This document shows, in pieces, positions 27,738 through 35,816 of a stretch of DNA of 64,000 nucleotides; within the stretch, counting starts at the first letter, position 1, and every line of letters begins with the position of its first letter. The DNA comes from Polynucleobacter difficilis (GTDB lineage: Bacteria > Pseudomonadota > Gammaproteobacteria > Burkholderiales > Burkholderiaceae). Position numbers and translations under genes: made by a program. The stretch lies in assembly GCF_003065365.1 (NCBI RefSeq), contig NZ_CP023276.1, positions 1,302,001 to 1,366,000 on the forward strand, given 5' to 3'. A model generated the notes under the pieces. The model searched no databases and was not told the origin of the DNA. It saw only the letters and a list, made by a program, of their open reading frames with translations.

Positions 27738-28514
27738 CTACTTCTCAACAAAGGCGCGCTCAAACACATAATCCCCGAGCTGTCCAAGGCTGGGTGACAC
27801 TACAAAGCCCCTGGCGTCTAACATCGCGCAAGTTTCTTTGAGCATGGCAGGACTACCGCAAATCATGCCGCGGTCGGTTTTGGGATCTAAAGGCGGCAAA
27901 CCAATGTCTTTAAAGAGTTGGCCCGACTCAATTGCCGTGGTCAGACGTCCCGTTTGCTTAAATGCCTCGCGGGTCACCGTGGGGTAATAAATCAGCTGCT
28001 TTTGCACGAGCTCGCCAATGTATTCATCTTGGGTCAACTCATTCTTAATGTATTCGCCGTATGCCAATTCGTTCACAAGGCGAACGCCATGAATCAGCAC
28101 CACCTTCTCGAAGCGCTCATAGGTATCGGGGTCGCGAATGATACTCATAAAGGGAGCTAAGCCGGTACCGGTACTAAAGAGGTAGAGGTGCTTACCGGGA
28201 TTAAGGTCATCAATCACCAAAGTGCCAACCGATTTTTCGCTCACCAGAATAGGGTCACCTACTTTGATGTGCTGCAGACGCGAGGTTAAAGGGCCATCGG
28301 GTACCTTGATGCTTAGAAACTCGAGGTGCTCAGCATAGTTCGGGCTGGCAACGCTATAAGCCCGTGCTAAAGGCCTACCATCGACTTCCAGGCCAATCAT
28401 TAAGAAGTGGCCATTGCGAAAGCGCAGGCCTTGATTGCGGGTAGTCGTAAAACTAAAGAGGGTATCGTTCCAATGGTGAATCGAGAGAACGGTTTCGGTG
28501 TTGTAGGTGGCCAT
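27738..28514 (-). CDS. fpr: Ferredoxin-NADP+ reductase
   Basis: 258 residues. FAD motif RAYSVASPNY (about 53-62), NAD(P) region with STGTGLAPFMSIIRDP and CGSPAML, and the C-terminal aromatic/charged tail DYVFERAFVEK typical of bacterial Fpr. It transfers electrons between NADPH and ferredoxin or flavodoxin, often in oxidative stress defence or Fe-S supply. A single gene with its own terminator, placed inside the catabolic island but looking like a core gene. Confidence 0.94.
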   Translation of the reverse strand: MATYNTETVLSIHHWNDTLFSFTTTRNQGLRFRNGHFLMIGLEVDGRPLARAYSVASPNYAEHLEFLSIKVPDGPLTSRLQHIKVGDPILVSEKSVGTLVIDDLNPGKHLYLFSTGTGLAPFMSIIRDPDTYERFEKVVLIHGVRLVNELAYGEYIKNELTQDEYIGELVQKQLIYYPTVTREAFKQTGRLTTAIESGQLFKDIGLPPLDPKTDRGMICGSPAMLKETCAMLDARGFVVSPSLGQLGDYVFERAFVEK

Positions 28515-28613
28515 GATTATCTATGGAATTTACAGTAGGCAACGTGTTTGATAAATATGCCTAATGATAAACGCGAGAATTGGAAAAGGGTGGCATTCTG
28601 CCTCGCAGCCAGA

Positions 28614-29360
28614 CTAGATTGCCATGATGAATAAGTTAAATAGTGCATTCACTATTAGTATATAGAGGCAAATCGTTTTAATTGCTCTTGCAGATAAGTC
28701 GTGCCAGCGAAGTAAACGCGTAGCCAAATACATTCCTAGGAAATATGCAGGAATTGCTAATAAAAGCCATTGGATCCAGCCCAAACCGCCACCCATCATG
28801 CTGGCTGTAATAATCGCAAAAAAACAAATCCCTGAAACAAATTGCGATAGTAGCCCTCTTGCGCGCTCAAATTGCATACTGCTAGAGTTAAAGTAGAGTG
28901 CAACAGGCGGGCCGCCAATACCGCAAGAACCCAAGAGGAAGCCGGCTAGCGATGAGGCAGTGATATCGCCCGTTTTGCTCAACTCAAATGTAAAGTGGGG
29001 GCGAGCAAGCAAGTAAACAGAAAACAAAATAATAATGGTGCTGCTAATGACTTTGAGTGTAGAGATGGTCACAAACTGACTCAAAAAAATACCCAATGGC
29101 AAGGCCAAAGCAGCAATCAGCCACATCCGATAGATCCTAGGCTTATCCTGCACCGAAACTTTCCATTGCCGAGATAACCAAACTCCGCCCAAAAGCTCAG
29201 TGCTCATCACAATCGGTATAAAAAATGGAACCGCGAATACCCACATCAATAACGGCGACATAATGAGGGCGCCGCCAAAACCACTCAGGCGTCGAATTAA
29301 CCCGCCCAAGATCGCCGAAAAAAATAAAATGCCTACCGGGAGCCAATCGATCGAATTCAA
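28614..29360 (-). CDS. TauE/SafE-family anion exporter (1 of 2)
   Basis: 248 residues, about eight membrane helices, two repeats. The first repeat carries RRLSGFGGALIMSPLLMWVF and the second the GxxGIGGPPVALYF motif (SCGIGGPPVALYFNSS), both typical of TauE/SafE. Members export sulfite or sulfoacetate in sulfonate degraders. It is divergent from the TRAP operon, and the shared 326-base gap carries candidate regulator sites. Export of sulfite is inferred from context. Confidence 0.87.
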   Translation of the reverse strand: MNSIDWLPVGILFFSAILGGLIRRLSGFGGALIMSPLLMWVFAVPFFIPIVMSTELLGGVWLSRQWKVSVQDKPRIYRMWLIAALALPLGIFLSQFVTISTLKVISSTIIILFSVYLLARPHFTFELSKTGDITASSLAGFLLGSCGIGGPPVALYFNSSSMQFERARGLLSQFVSGICFFAIITASMMGGGLGWIQWLLLAIPAYFLGMYLATRLLRWHDLSARAIKTICLYILIVNALFNLFIMAI

Positions 29361-29535
29361 TTAGCGCAACTTAGATTGTTTGATCATTACCAGATAAACC
29401 TTAGTTAGAAATCTAAAAATAATCAGTCATTTTGCGCCGCTCTTGAGGCCGAAAGGCCACTGAAGGTGATCAAAAAACCAGGACTATTGCGGTAATCGCA
29501 AGGGCATTCCAAAATTTACTAATAAATTCGATTTA

Positions 29536-29612
29536 TTGTTCTTTTGAGTGGAACAAAATTAATTATACGGCCTCCCGCCCTATCGTTTTTACTAATATAA
29601 AACATCTTGTTC
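29536..29612. promoter_or_regulatory. Candidate IclR-regulator sites in the TauE/SafE - TRAP divergent promoter
   Basis: The 326-base gap 29361-29686 holds no gene. It contains TTGTTC (29536-29541), GAACAA (29551-29556) nine bases apart, and a third copy TTGTTC (29607-29612). The same hexamers form near-perfect palindromes upstream of the sauS operon and of xsc. TAAGGAG at 29675-29681 is the TRAP ribosome site. A GGCC-GAAA-GGCC mini-hairpin at about 29447-29458 has no clear role. Confidence 0.5.
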
Positions 29613-29686
29613 CGCTAAGTTGAATGATGTATTGTTTGTAAAGACACACAAAGTAGTTTGTAACTAACTCAAATAAGGAGTTTGAA

Positions 29687-30802
29687 ATGATGATTCAATT
29701 TGTAAAACGGGTGGCTGCAGTTACCGCTCTATCGGCCGCTCTATGCGGAATGACGTTTGCACAGTCAGCGCCAATCAAAATGAAGCTGCAGACCGGCGTG
29801 CCTTCTGCCAGTATTTATTTTGAACTCATGAAAAACTTTGGAGAGCGCGTTGACAAGATGTCAAATGGCCGCCTTAAAGTCGAAGTATTGCCCGATGGCG
29901 CTGTTGTTGGTGCTTTTGGAATTTTAGATGCGGTTGATAAAGGTGTAGTTGACGGCGGTTTTGCTTGGACTCATTACTGGTCAGGTAAAAACTCTGCAGC
30001 AGCTCTTTTCTCCAACCCAGCATCTGGTTCAGGCGTTGGTTTGGACCAGGTCTCGCACATGGCCTGGCTTAAAAACGGTGGCGGCGACCAACTCTATGAG
30101 CGTCTTTTTACTGAGGTCCTCAAAACCAATATCAAGCCATTCATGATTCAGCCTATGGGTCCTGATCCATTTGGTTGGTTCAAAAAGCCTATTAATTCGA
30201 TTGCGGATATGAAGCCAATGAAGTACCGCTCCCCCCCAGGATTAACGGCGGAGATTTTTAAGGAAATGGGTTTAACTACTGTCGCGATGCCAGGCTCTGA
30301 AATTGTTCCTGCAGCACAGCGTGGCGTAATTGATGCCGCAGAGTGGATTGGGCCAGCTGACGATATGATTTTGGGTTTCCAAAATGTGTTTAAGCATTAC
30401 TACCTCCAAGGCTTACATCAGTCAACTGACGTCGCAGAACTTTTAATTAACAAAACCTTCTGGGATAAATTGCCTGCCGATCTTAAGGTGATTGTTGAAA
30501 CTGCAGTTTCTGCAACCATTGCAGAAACATATACATTTAACGTATACCGCAACGCAGTTGCCTTAGAAAAACTCAAGAAGGATCATGGCGTAACTGTTCA
30601 TGACACTCCAAAAGAGTTCTTCACTGCATTCCAAAAAGCAACAGCCGTAGTTTATACGCGCGAATCCGAGAAAAACCCCTTCTTCAAAGAAGTTCTTGAA
30701 TCCCAGCGTAAATTTGCAGGCATTGTTGTCCCTTACTGGACCCAAATTAATGGTCTTTACTACAACATCGGTGCAACTGTAGTAAACAGTAAGAAGAAGT
30801 AA
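29687..30802 (+). CDS. dctP: TRAP transporter periplasmic binding protein, DctP/TakP type
   Basis: 371 residues with signal peptide (about 1-25, ending TFA-QSAPIK). TRAP binding-protein core with the conserved arginine in KYRSPPG (about residue 182) and MPGSEIVPAAQRGVIDAAEWIGPADD, a pattern close to TakP-type receptors that bind 2-oxo or 2-hydroxy acids. In this setting the ligand is probably a sulfonate such as isethionate, sulfoacetate or sulfolactate, an inference only. The start is fixed by TAAGGAG five bases before ATG. A strong hairpin separates it from dctQ. Confidence 0.92.
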   Translation: MMIQFVKRVAAVTALSAALCGMTFAQSAPIKMKLQTGVPSASIYFELMKNFGERVDKMSNGRLKVEVLPDGAVVGAFGILDAVDKGVVDGGFAWTHYWSGKNSAAALFSNPASGSGVGLDQVSHMAWLKNGGGDQLYERLFTEVLKTNIKPFMIQPMGPDPFGWFKKPINSIADMKPMKYRSPPGLTAEIFKEMGLTTVAMPGSEIVPAAQRGVIDAAEWIGPADDMILGFQNVFKHYYLQGLHQSTDVAELLINKTFWDKLPADLKVIVETAVSATIAETYTFNVYRNAVALEKLKKDHGVTVHDTPKEFFTAFQKATAVVYTRESEKNPFFKEVLESQRKFAGIVVPYWTQINGLYYNIGATVVNSKKK

Positions 30803-30823
30803 TTTAAAGTTTTAGCTATACAT

Positions 30824-30853
30824 AAAGGGGTGGGTATTCCCACCCCTTTTTTT
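30824..30853 (+). terminator. Terminator-like hairpin between TRAP binding protein and membrane genes
   Basis: Arms AAAGGGGTGGG (30824-30834) and CCCACCCCTTT (30839-30849), a 4-base loop, then T run to 30853. The next start codon is at 30856. Partial read-through would give more binding protein than permease, the stoichiometry TRAP systems need. Confidence 0.88.
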
Positions 30854-30855
30854 AA

Positions 30856-31419
30856 ATGGAATTAACGGTGTTAAATACAAATCAAGATTTAATCGCATTT
30901 TCTAGAAAACTGGATCGCATTACTTCAATCGCAGGCAACATTGTGGGTTGGATGCTGATTCCCATGATTCTTAGTCTGGCTTATGAAGTGGTGGCGCGTT
31001 ATGCATTTGGCGCCCCAACTATCTGGGCGTATGACATGACATTTATGCTTTACGGCGCCTTTTTTATGCTGGGCTCGAGCTATACCCTGAAACATAAGGG
31101 CCATATTCGTACCGATATGTTTTATGACAATTGGTCACCAAAAAAGCAAGCCCTAGTTGATCTTGCTTGTTACCTAATCCTCTTCTACCCTTTTGTGTTG
31201 ATTTTTACAATCGTGGGATGGGAATATTTTTATAAAGCCCTCACCAGCAACGAGCGCTTTGTCTCAAGTCCTTGGATGGCAATTACCTGGCCTTTTAAGC
31301 TGACATTACCGCTAACCGGTTTTCTGCTTTTTATTCAAGGACTTTCCGAAGTAAGCAAATGCCTAGTTGCGATTCGATCAAACGAATGGCCCTTAGATAC
31401 TACAAGCGAAGGGGCATAA
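30856..31419 (+). CDS. dctQ: TRAP transporter small membrane subunit DctQ
   Basis: 187 residues, four membrane helices (about 32-52, 64-84, 105-125, 148-168), DctQ family, with the RxxxGAPTIWAYDMTFMLYGAFFMLG motif area. It partners the large DctM channel. The start lies three bases after the T run of the hairpin, so no classical ribosome site is obvious there. The downstream dctM begins 2 bases after the stop. Confidence 0.93.
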   Translation: MELTVLNTNQDLIAFSRKLDRITSIAGNIVGWMLIPMILSLAYEVVARYAFGAPTIWAYDMTFMLYGAFFMLGSSYTLKHKGHIRTDMFYDNWSPKKQALVDLACYLILFYPFVLIFTIVGWEYFYKALTSNERFVSSPWMAITWPFKLTLPLTGFLLFIQGLSEVSKCLVAIRSNEWPLDTTSEGA

Positions 31420-31420
31420 G

Positions 31421-32731
31421 ATGGATCATCAAATTTTAGGTATTGTTGGTTTAGGCGTTTTACTCTGCGCCATCTTTATTGGCTTTCCAATTGCGTTCAC
31501 GCTCGGAGCGCTCAGCATCATCATGGGTTTTATTGCCTTAGGTCCCGTTGTATTTGATCTTGCGATCTTGCAAACGCTGTCCGTTATGCAAGATAGCGTC
31601 TTAGCATCAATCCCCTTCTTTCTTTTTATGGGATTTTTACTAGAGCAGTCCGGGATTATGGAGCGCTTGTTTGGTGCGATTCAGCAATTGTTTGCCGGTA
31701 TTCGGGGCTCACTCTATCTCGCAGTCATTGTTACCGCCACGATTTTTGCTGCCGCAACAGGCATCGTAGGCTCATCGGTTGTCTTACTAGGCGTAATGGC
31801 TGCGCCATCCATGATTAAAAGTGGTTATGACGTGCGCATGTCCGCAGGAGCAATTACCGCTGGCGGCACATTGGGCATCCTGATACCGCCCTCCGTGATG
31901 TTGATCGTCATGGGGCCGGTCGTTGGGATACCTGCAACGGATTTATTTGCCGCTGCAGTCTTACCGGGCCTGCTTTTAGCTTTTCTCTTTGCCTCTTGGT
32001 GCATGATTCGCTGCTGGATCAATCCGGCTTTGGGGCCAGCACTGCCAGTTGAAATGCGCGCAAAGTCACTTAAGCCAGTCTTAATTGATTTAGTGATTGG
32101 TATTGCGCCAGTGATCGTAGTTCTATTTGCCACCTTAGGCGTAATTCTGGCAGGCATAGCAACTCCAACCGACGCAGGGGCAGTTGGTTGCGTGGCTACC
32201 TTCTTGTTGACTACTATGTCTGGGCGCATGACTTTAGTCAAAATCAAAAACTGTGTCATGCAAACCTTGCGTGTCTCAAGCATGATTCTGCTATTAGTGA
32301 CCACTTCAAACCTATTTGGGTCGGTATTTTCAAGGCTCGGTAGTGCGGACTTAATTGCTAGCTTTCTGACCTCCCTACCCCTGCCACCCATGGTGATGTT
32401 GATCTTAATCTTGTTCTTGATTTTCTTATTGGGATGGCCGCTGGAGTGGGTTCCGATTGTCTTAATCGTTGTACCCATCTTCTTACCCATTATTAAAGCA
32501 GCAGGTATTGATTTAATTTGGTTTAGCACCTTAGTGGCAGTAACACTCCAGACGGCTTGGCTCTCGCCGCCAGTTGCTCTATCTGCTTATTTCCTTAAAG
32601 GAGTTGCTCCCTCTTGGAAGATAACGGATATTTATGCTGGCATGTCTCAATTTATGGTGCTACAAATCATTGCGGTCATCCTACTGCTAGTCTTCCCTCA
32701 GTTGGCGACGTGGCTGCCATCGGTCAATTGA
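31421..32731 (+). CDS. dctM: TRAP transporter large membrane subunit DctM
   Basis: 436 residues, about 12 membrane helices, DctM/SiaM family. Motifs include FPIAFTLGALSIIMG, PFFLFMGFLLEQSG, GTLGILIPPSVMLIVMGPVVG and LTAWLSPPVALSAYF (read QTAWLSPPVALSAYF). Na+-driven transport across the inner membrane with DctP and DctQ. A terminator follows. Confidence 0.95.
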   Translation: MDHQILGIVGLGVLLCAIFIGFPIAFTLGALSIIMGFIALGPVVFDLAILQTLSVMQDSVLASIPFFLFMGFLLEQSGIMERLFGAIQQLFAGIRGSLYLAVIVTATIFAAATGIVGSSVVLLGVMAAPSMIKSGYDVRMSAGAITAGGTLGILIPPSVMLIVMGPVVGIPATDLFAAAVLPGLLLAFLFASWCMIRCWINPALGPALPVEMRAKSLKPVLIDLVIGIAPVIVVLFATLGVILAGIATPTDAGAVGCVATFLLTTMSGRMTLVKIKNCVMQTLRVSSMILLLVTTSNLFGSVFSRLGSADLIASFLTSLPLPPMVMLILILFLIFLLGWPLEWVPIVLIVVPIFLPIIKAAGIDLIWFSTLVAVTLQTAWLSPPVALSAYFLKGVAPSWKITDIYAGMSQFMVLQIIAVILLLVFPQLATWLPSVN

Positions 32732-32747
32732 TTAATATCGGTGCTAG

Positions 32748-32782
32748 GTTGATTATGAGATGCATTGCATAATCAACTTTTT
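32748..32782 (+). terminator. Intrinsic terminator after the TRAP operon
   Basis: Arms GTTGATTATG (32748-32757) and CATAATCAAC (32768-32777), a 10-base loop, then TTTTT. It separates the TRAP genes from the GMC oxidoreductase gene, which therefore needs its own promoter within 32783-32836. Confidence 0.85.
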
Positions 32783-32836
32783 AAAAAATGGCTATTTTCT
32801 CAATGCTGAAAATTGTATTTTTAAGCTTTAACGCAT

Positions 32837-34450
32837 ATGTCAATTAATTCGGTTGACTACATCATTGTAGGCGCGGGATCCTCCGGGTGCGTACTTGCCA
32901 ATCGACTCTCTGAGGATCCACAAAACTCAGTGTGTTTAATCGAAGCAGGCCCTAAGGATAGATCGCCGTGGATTCATTTGCCGATTGGTTATGGCAAAAC
33001 CATGTGGGACCCAAAGTTAAATTGGAAGTTCGAAACTGAGCCTGATCCAGGTATGAATCAGCGCAAGATCTATTGGCCGCGCGGAAAATGTCTGGGGGGG
33101 TCTAGCTCGATTAATGGATTAATTTTCATACGTGGGCAAAAAGAAGACTACGACGGCTGGAAAGCTCTAGGTAATAAAGGCTGGGGCTGGGATGATGTTC
33201 TACCCTACTTTAAAAAATCAGAGGGAAATGATCGATTAGGTGGCCCGCTACACTCTCAAACAGGCCCTCTTAAAGCCTCATCTATTCCCAAAAAACATCC
33301 GCTGGTTGAAGCATTTATTAAAAGTGCAACTCACCTAGGTGTTCCAGAAACCGATGACTTCAATAATCTAACCCAAGAGGGGGTTGGATACTACCAACTG
33401 ACTACCGATAAGGGATTACGTTGCAGCACTGCCGTAGCTTACTTAAAGCCTGCCAAATCGCGTCCTAATCTGACTATTCTCACTGACAGTCAGGTGATGC
33501 GCGTTATATTTGAGGATCGTCGTGCCGTGGCTATTGAATTAACTCGTGATGGTGAAACGCAGATTGTTCGAGCAAATAAAGAAATCATTCTTAGCGCAGG
33601 CGCCCTTCAATCGCCGCAAATTCTGCAATTGTCAGGGATTGGGCCTGCAAAACTCCTCAATGAATTCAATATACCCCTCATCCACGATTTGCCTGGGGTT
33701 GGTGAGAATTTACAGGACCATTTACAGTACCGTTTGATTTATGAACTAAATAAACCCATCTCCACCAACGTCCAACTCTCTTCACTCCTAGGAAGGATGA
33801 TGATGGGTTTGGATTGGCTTTTATTCCGCGGCGGCCCGCTTTCGATTGGAATTAATCAAGGCGGCCTATTTACTAAAGTAATGAATTCATCCACTACGCC
33901 AGATATTCAATTTCATTTGGCTACTTTATCGGCTGATATGGCGGGCGGCAATGTACATCCCTTCCCTGGCTTTACAATGTCAGTGTGCCAACTTAGACCA
34001 GAATCTCGGGGCCATGTTCGTATTCAATCCAACGATCCACTCGTGCCGCCCAAAATGTTTGCCAACTACCTTGCTACCGAACATGATCGCGCAACCAGTA
34101 TTGCAGCCGTTCAATTTGCACGAAAAATTGCACAAACAGAACCCCTCAAATCCTTAATTGAGAGAGAAATTAAACCGCACAACCCTCAGAATGATGCAGA
34201 CATACTGGAATTCTGTCGCAATAGTGGTGCTACCATCTTTCATCCGACCGGTACATGCCAAATGGGGGCTGATAACAATCCACTCGCCGTCTTGGATTCA
34301 AATCTAAAGGTCAGGGGTGTCACTGGACTCCGGGTTGTAGACTGCTCGGCAATGCCTACTTTACCTTCAGGCAATACCAACTGGCCAGCAGTCATGCTCG
34401 CTGAAAGAGCCTCAGACCTCATATTAGGGAGGATTGCTAAACACTCATAA
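32837..34450 (+). CDS. GMC-family FAD alcohol dehydrogenase, candidate isethionate dehydrogenase
   Basis: 537 residues, choline-dehydrogenase-like. FAD-binding GAGSSGCVLANRLSED near residue 13, GMC signature 1 around GKCLGGSSSINGLIFIRG, signature 2 GALQSPQILQLSGIG, and the active-site histidine/asparagine region FHPTGTCQMG and LPSGNTNWPAVM. The enzyme oxidises a primary alcohol, passing electrons to a quinone or cytochrome. In Cupriavidus the isethionate dehydrogenase IseJ is a GMC protein that makes sulfoacetaldehyde; placement next to a TRAP system and xsc suggests that role here. Choline dehydrogenase or another alcohol dehydrogenase is not excluded: no betaine aldehyde dehydrogenase is nearby. 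Confidence 0.85.
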   Translation: MSINSVDYIIVGAGSSGCVLANRLSEDPQNSVCLIEAGPKDRSPWIHLPIGYGKTMWDPKLNWKFETEPDPGMNQRKIYWPRGKCLGGSSSINGLIFIRGQKEDYDGWKALGNKGWGWDDVLPYFKKSEGNDRLGGPLHSQTGPLKASSIPKKHPLVEAFIKSATHLGVPETDDFNNLTQEGVGYYQLTTDKGLRCSTAVAYLKPAKSRPNLTILTDSQVMRVIFEDRRAVAIELTRDGETQIVRANKEIILSAGALQSPQILQLSGIGPAKLLNEFNIPLIHDLPGVGENLQDHLQYRLIYELNKPISTNVQLSSLLGRMMMGLDWLLFRGGPLSIGINQGGLFTKVMNSSTTPDIQFHLATLSADMAGGNVHPFPGFTMSVCQLRPESRGHVRIQSNDPLVPPKMFANYLATEHDRATSIAAVQFARKIAQTEPLKSLIEREIKPHNPQNDADILEFCRNSGATIFHPTGTCQMGADNNPLAVLDSNLKVRGVTGLRVVDCSAMPTLPSGNTNWPAVMLAERASDLILGRIAKHS

Positions 34451-34517
34451 ATGCGGGAAGATATTGAGTAAACTGACTTCCTTGGTAGTACAACTATAAA
34501 AATACCTGCCACCCACC

Positions 34518-35801
34518 ATGAGACAGTTACCCTTTTTAAAATGGCTACCTGAGTATCGTAATACTGGAACGATACGCGCTGATTTACTAGCCGGCTTGAC
34601 CGGCGCCATTGTTGTACTTCCCCAAGGAATTGCATTTGCATTGCTCGCTGGAATGCCGCCGCATTACGGCCTTTATGCCGCCATGGTGCCTTGCTTGATT
34701 GCCGCTCTTTTTGGATCAAGTCGCCTGATGGTCACTGGACCAGCGAATGCCATCTCCCTAACTACTATGGCCCTGATTGCTCCACTGGCCATACCTGAAT
34801 CTCCTCAATATGTAATGCTTGTATTAACACTGAGTTTTCTAGTGGGAATAATTCAATTGATTTTAGGTTTTAGCGGTATTGGAAAGTGGGTAGAAAAAGT
34901 GCCGCATTCAGTGATTGTAGGTTTTACTGCTGGAGCTGCTGTACTAATCATTAACAGCCAGGCCGGCACTCTCCTTGGAATGGATATTCCTCGAGGCACA
35001 GATGTCATCCACACCATCCAAGCAGTAAGCAGCCACCTGCTGAGCGGCAATGTTCAATGGCAATCTATTGCGCTTGTGCTGATCACATTAGGAGTGGTTC
35101 GCTTGTGGGGCTCGCTGAACAAATACGTACCAGCAATGCTCATTGCGGTGATTGTCGGTGCTGTCGCCGCAATCCTCATTGAGCTAGTCTTCCCAACCCT
35201 AAGCCAGTTTAAGCGCGTCAGCAACATACCAGGAGCCTTTCCCCCGCTCTCTTTTCCAGACCTGAATCCGGCCACCGTACAGCAATTATTTGGCGCTATG
35301 CTAATCATGACCTTGCTTGCCTCAACAGAGGCCATGGCAATTGCGCGTGCGATCGCTTTAAAAACAAAAGATTCATTTAATGCAAACCAAGAATTTATTG
35401 GGCAAGGCTTAGCTAATGTTGCCGGCTCTTTTTTTTCAGCCTATCCTTCAAGCGGATCATTTAATCGTACGGGCGTCAATTTAGCTGCCGGAGCAAAAAC
35501 ACCGCTATCGGCCATCAGCGCAGCATTTTTCTTAATCGTCATCTTGGCATTTGTATCACCCCTAGCAAAACATATTCCCTATGTTGTAATCGCATCCTTA
35601 CTGCTACTAGTAGCATGGAAATTGATTGATCTAAAACAAATTCGCCACGAGTTCGAATTGGGCAAAGGCGCCTGGATTCCGATGCTTGTTACAGCAGCTG
35701 GCACGGTAACTATTGCCCTTGAATGGGCGATCCTACTTGGCATCTTCTCATCGATATTGATGCACAAAATACTCGGATATGGCAAAACGAAGAGCAAGTA
35801 A
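34518..35801 (+). CDS. SulP/SLC26-family anion permease without STAS domain
   Basis: 427 residues, 11-12 membrane helices. SulP motifs LAGLTGAIVVLPQGIAFALLAG MPP region (about 22-48), HYGLYAAMVPCLIAALFGSS, and YPSSGSFNRTGVNLAAGAKTP. The sequence ends right after the last helix, so the C-terminal cytoplasmic STAS domain common in SulP proteins is absent. Such permeases carry sulfate, bicarbonate or small carboxylates. In a sulfonate island it may expel sulfate or import the sulfonate; direction cannot be read. It ends 15 bases from the convergent CoA ligase gene. Confidence 0.88.
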   Translation: MRQLPFLKWLPEYRNTGTIRADLLAGLTGAIVVLPQGIAFALLAGMPPHYGLYAAMVPCLIAALFGSSRLMVTGPANAISLTTMALIAPLAIPESPQYVMLVLTLSFLVGIIQLILGFSGIGKWVEKVPHSVIVGFTAGAAVLIINSQAGTLLGMDIPRGTDVIHTIQAVSSHLLSGNVQWQSIALVLITLGVVRLWGSLNKYVPAMLIAVIVGAVAAILIELVFPTLSQFKRVSNIPGAFPPLSFPDLNPATVQQLFGAMLIMTLLASTEAMAIARAIALKTKDSFNANQEFIGQGLANVAGSFFSAYPSSGSFNRTGVNLAAGAKTPLSAISAAFFLIVILAFVSPLAKHIPYVVIASLLLLVAWKLIDLKQIRHEFELGKGAWIPMLVTAAGTVTIALEWAILLGIFSSILMHKILGYGKTKSK

Positions 35802-35816
35802 TTCTGATTTTTGAGC

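Noticed and set aside
29447..29458. GGCC-GAAA-GGCC mini-hairpin in the TRAP promoter gap
   Set aside because: Only four base pairs and no T run; too short to call a terminator or riboswitch.
31825..32529. A 234-codon open frame on the reverse strand inside dctM
   Set aside because: It is antisense to a clear DctM membrane protein and its translation is a Lys/Thr/Ile/Pro-rich mirror of the hydrophobic codons, with no family resemblance.
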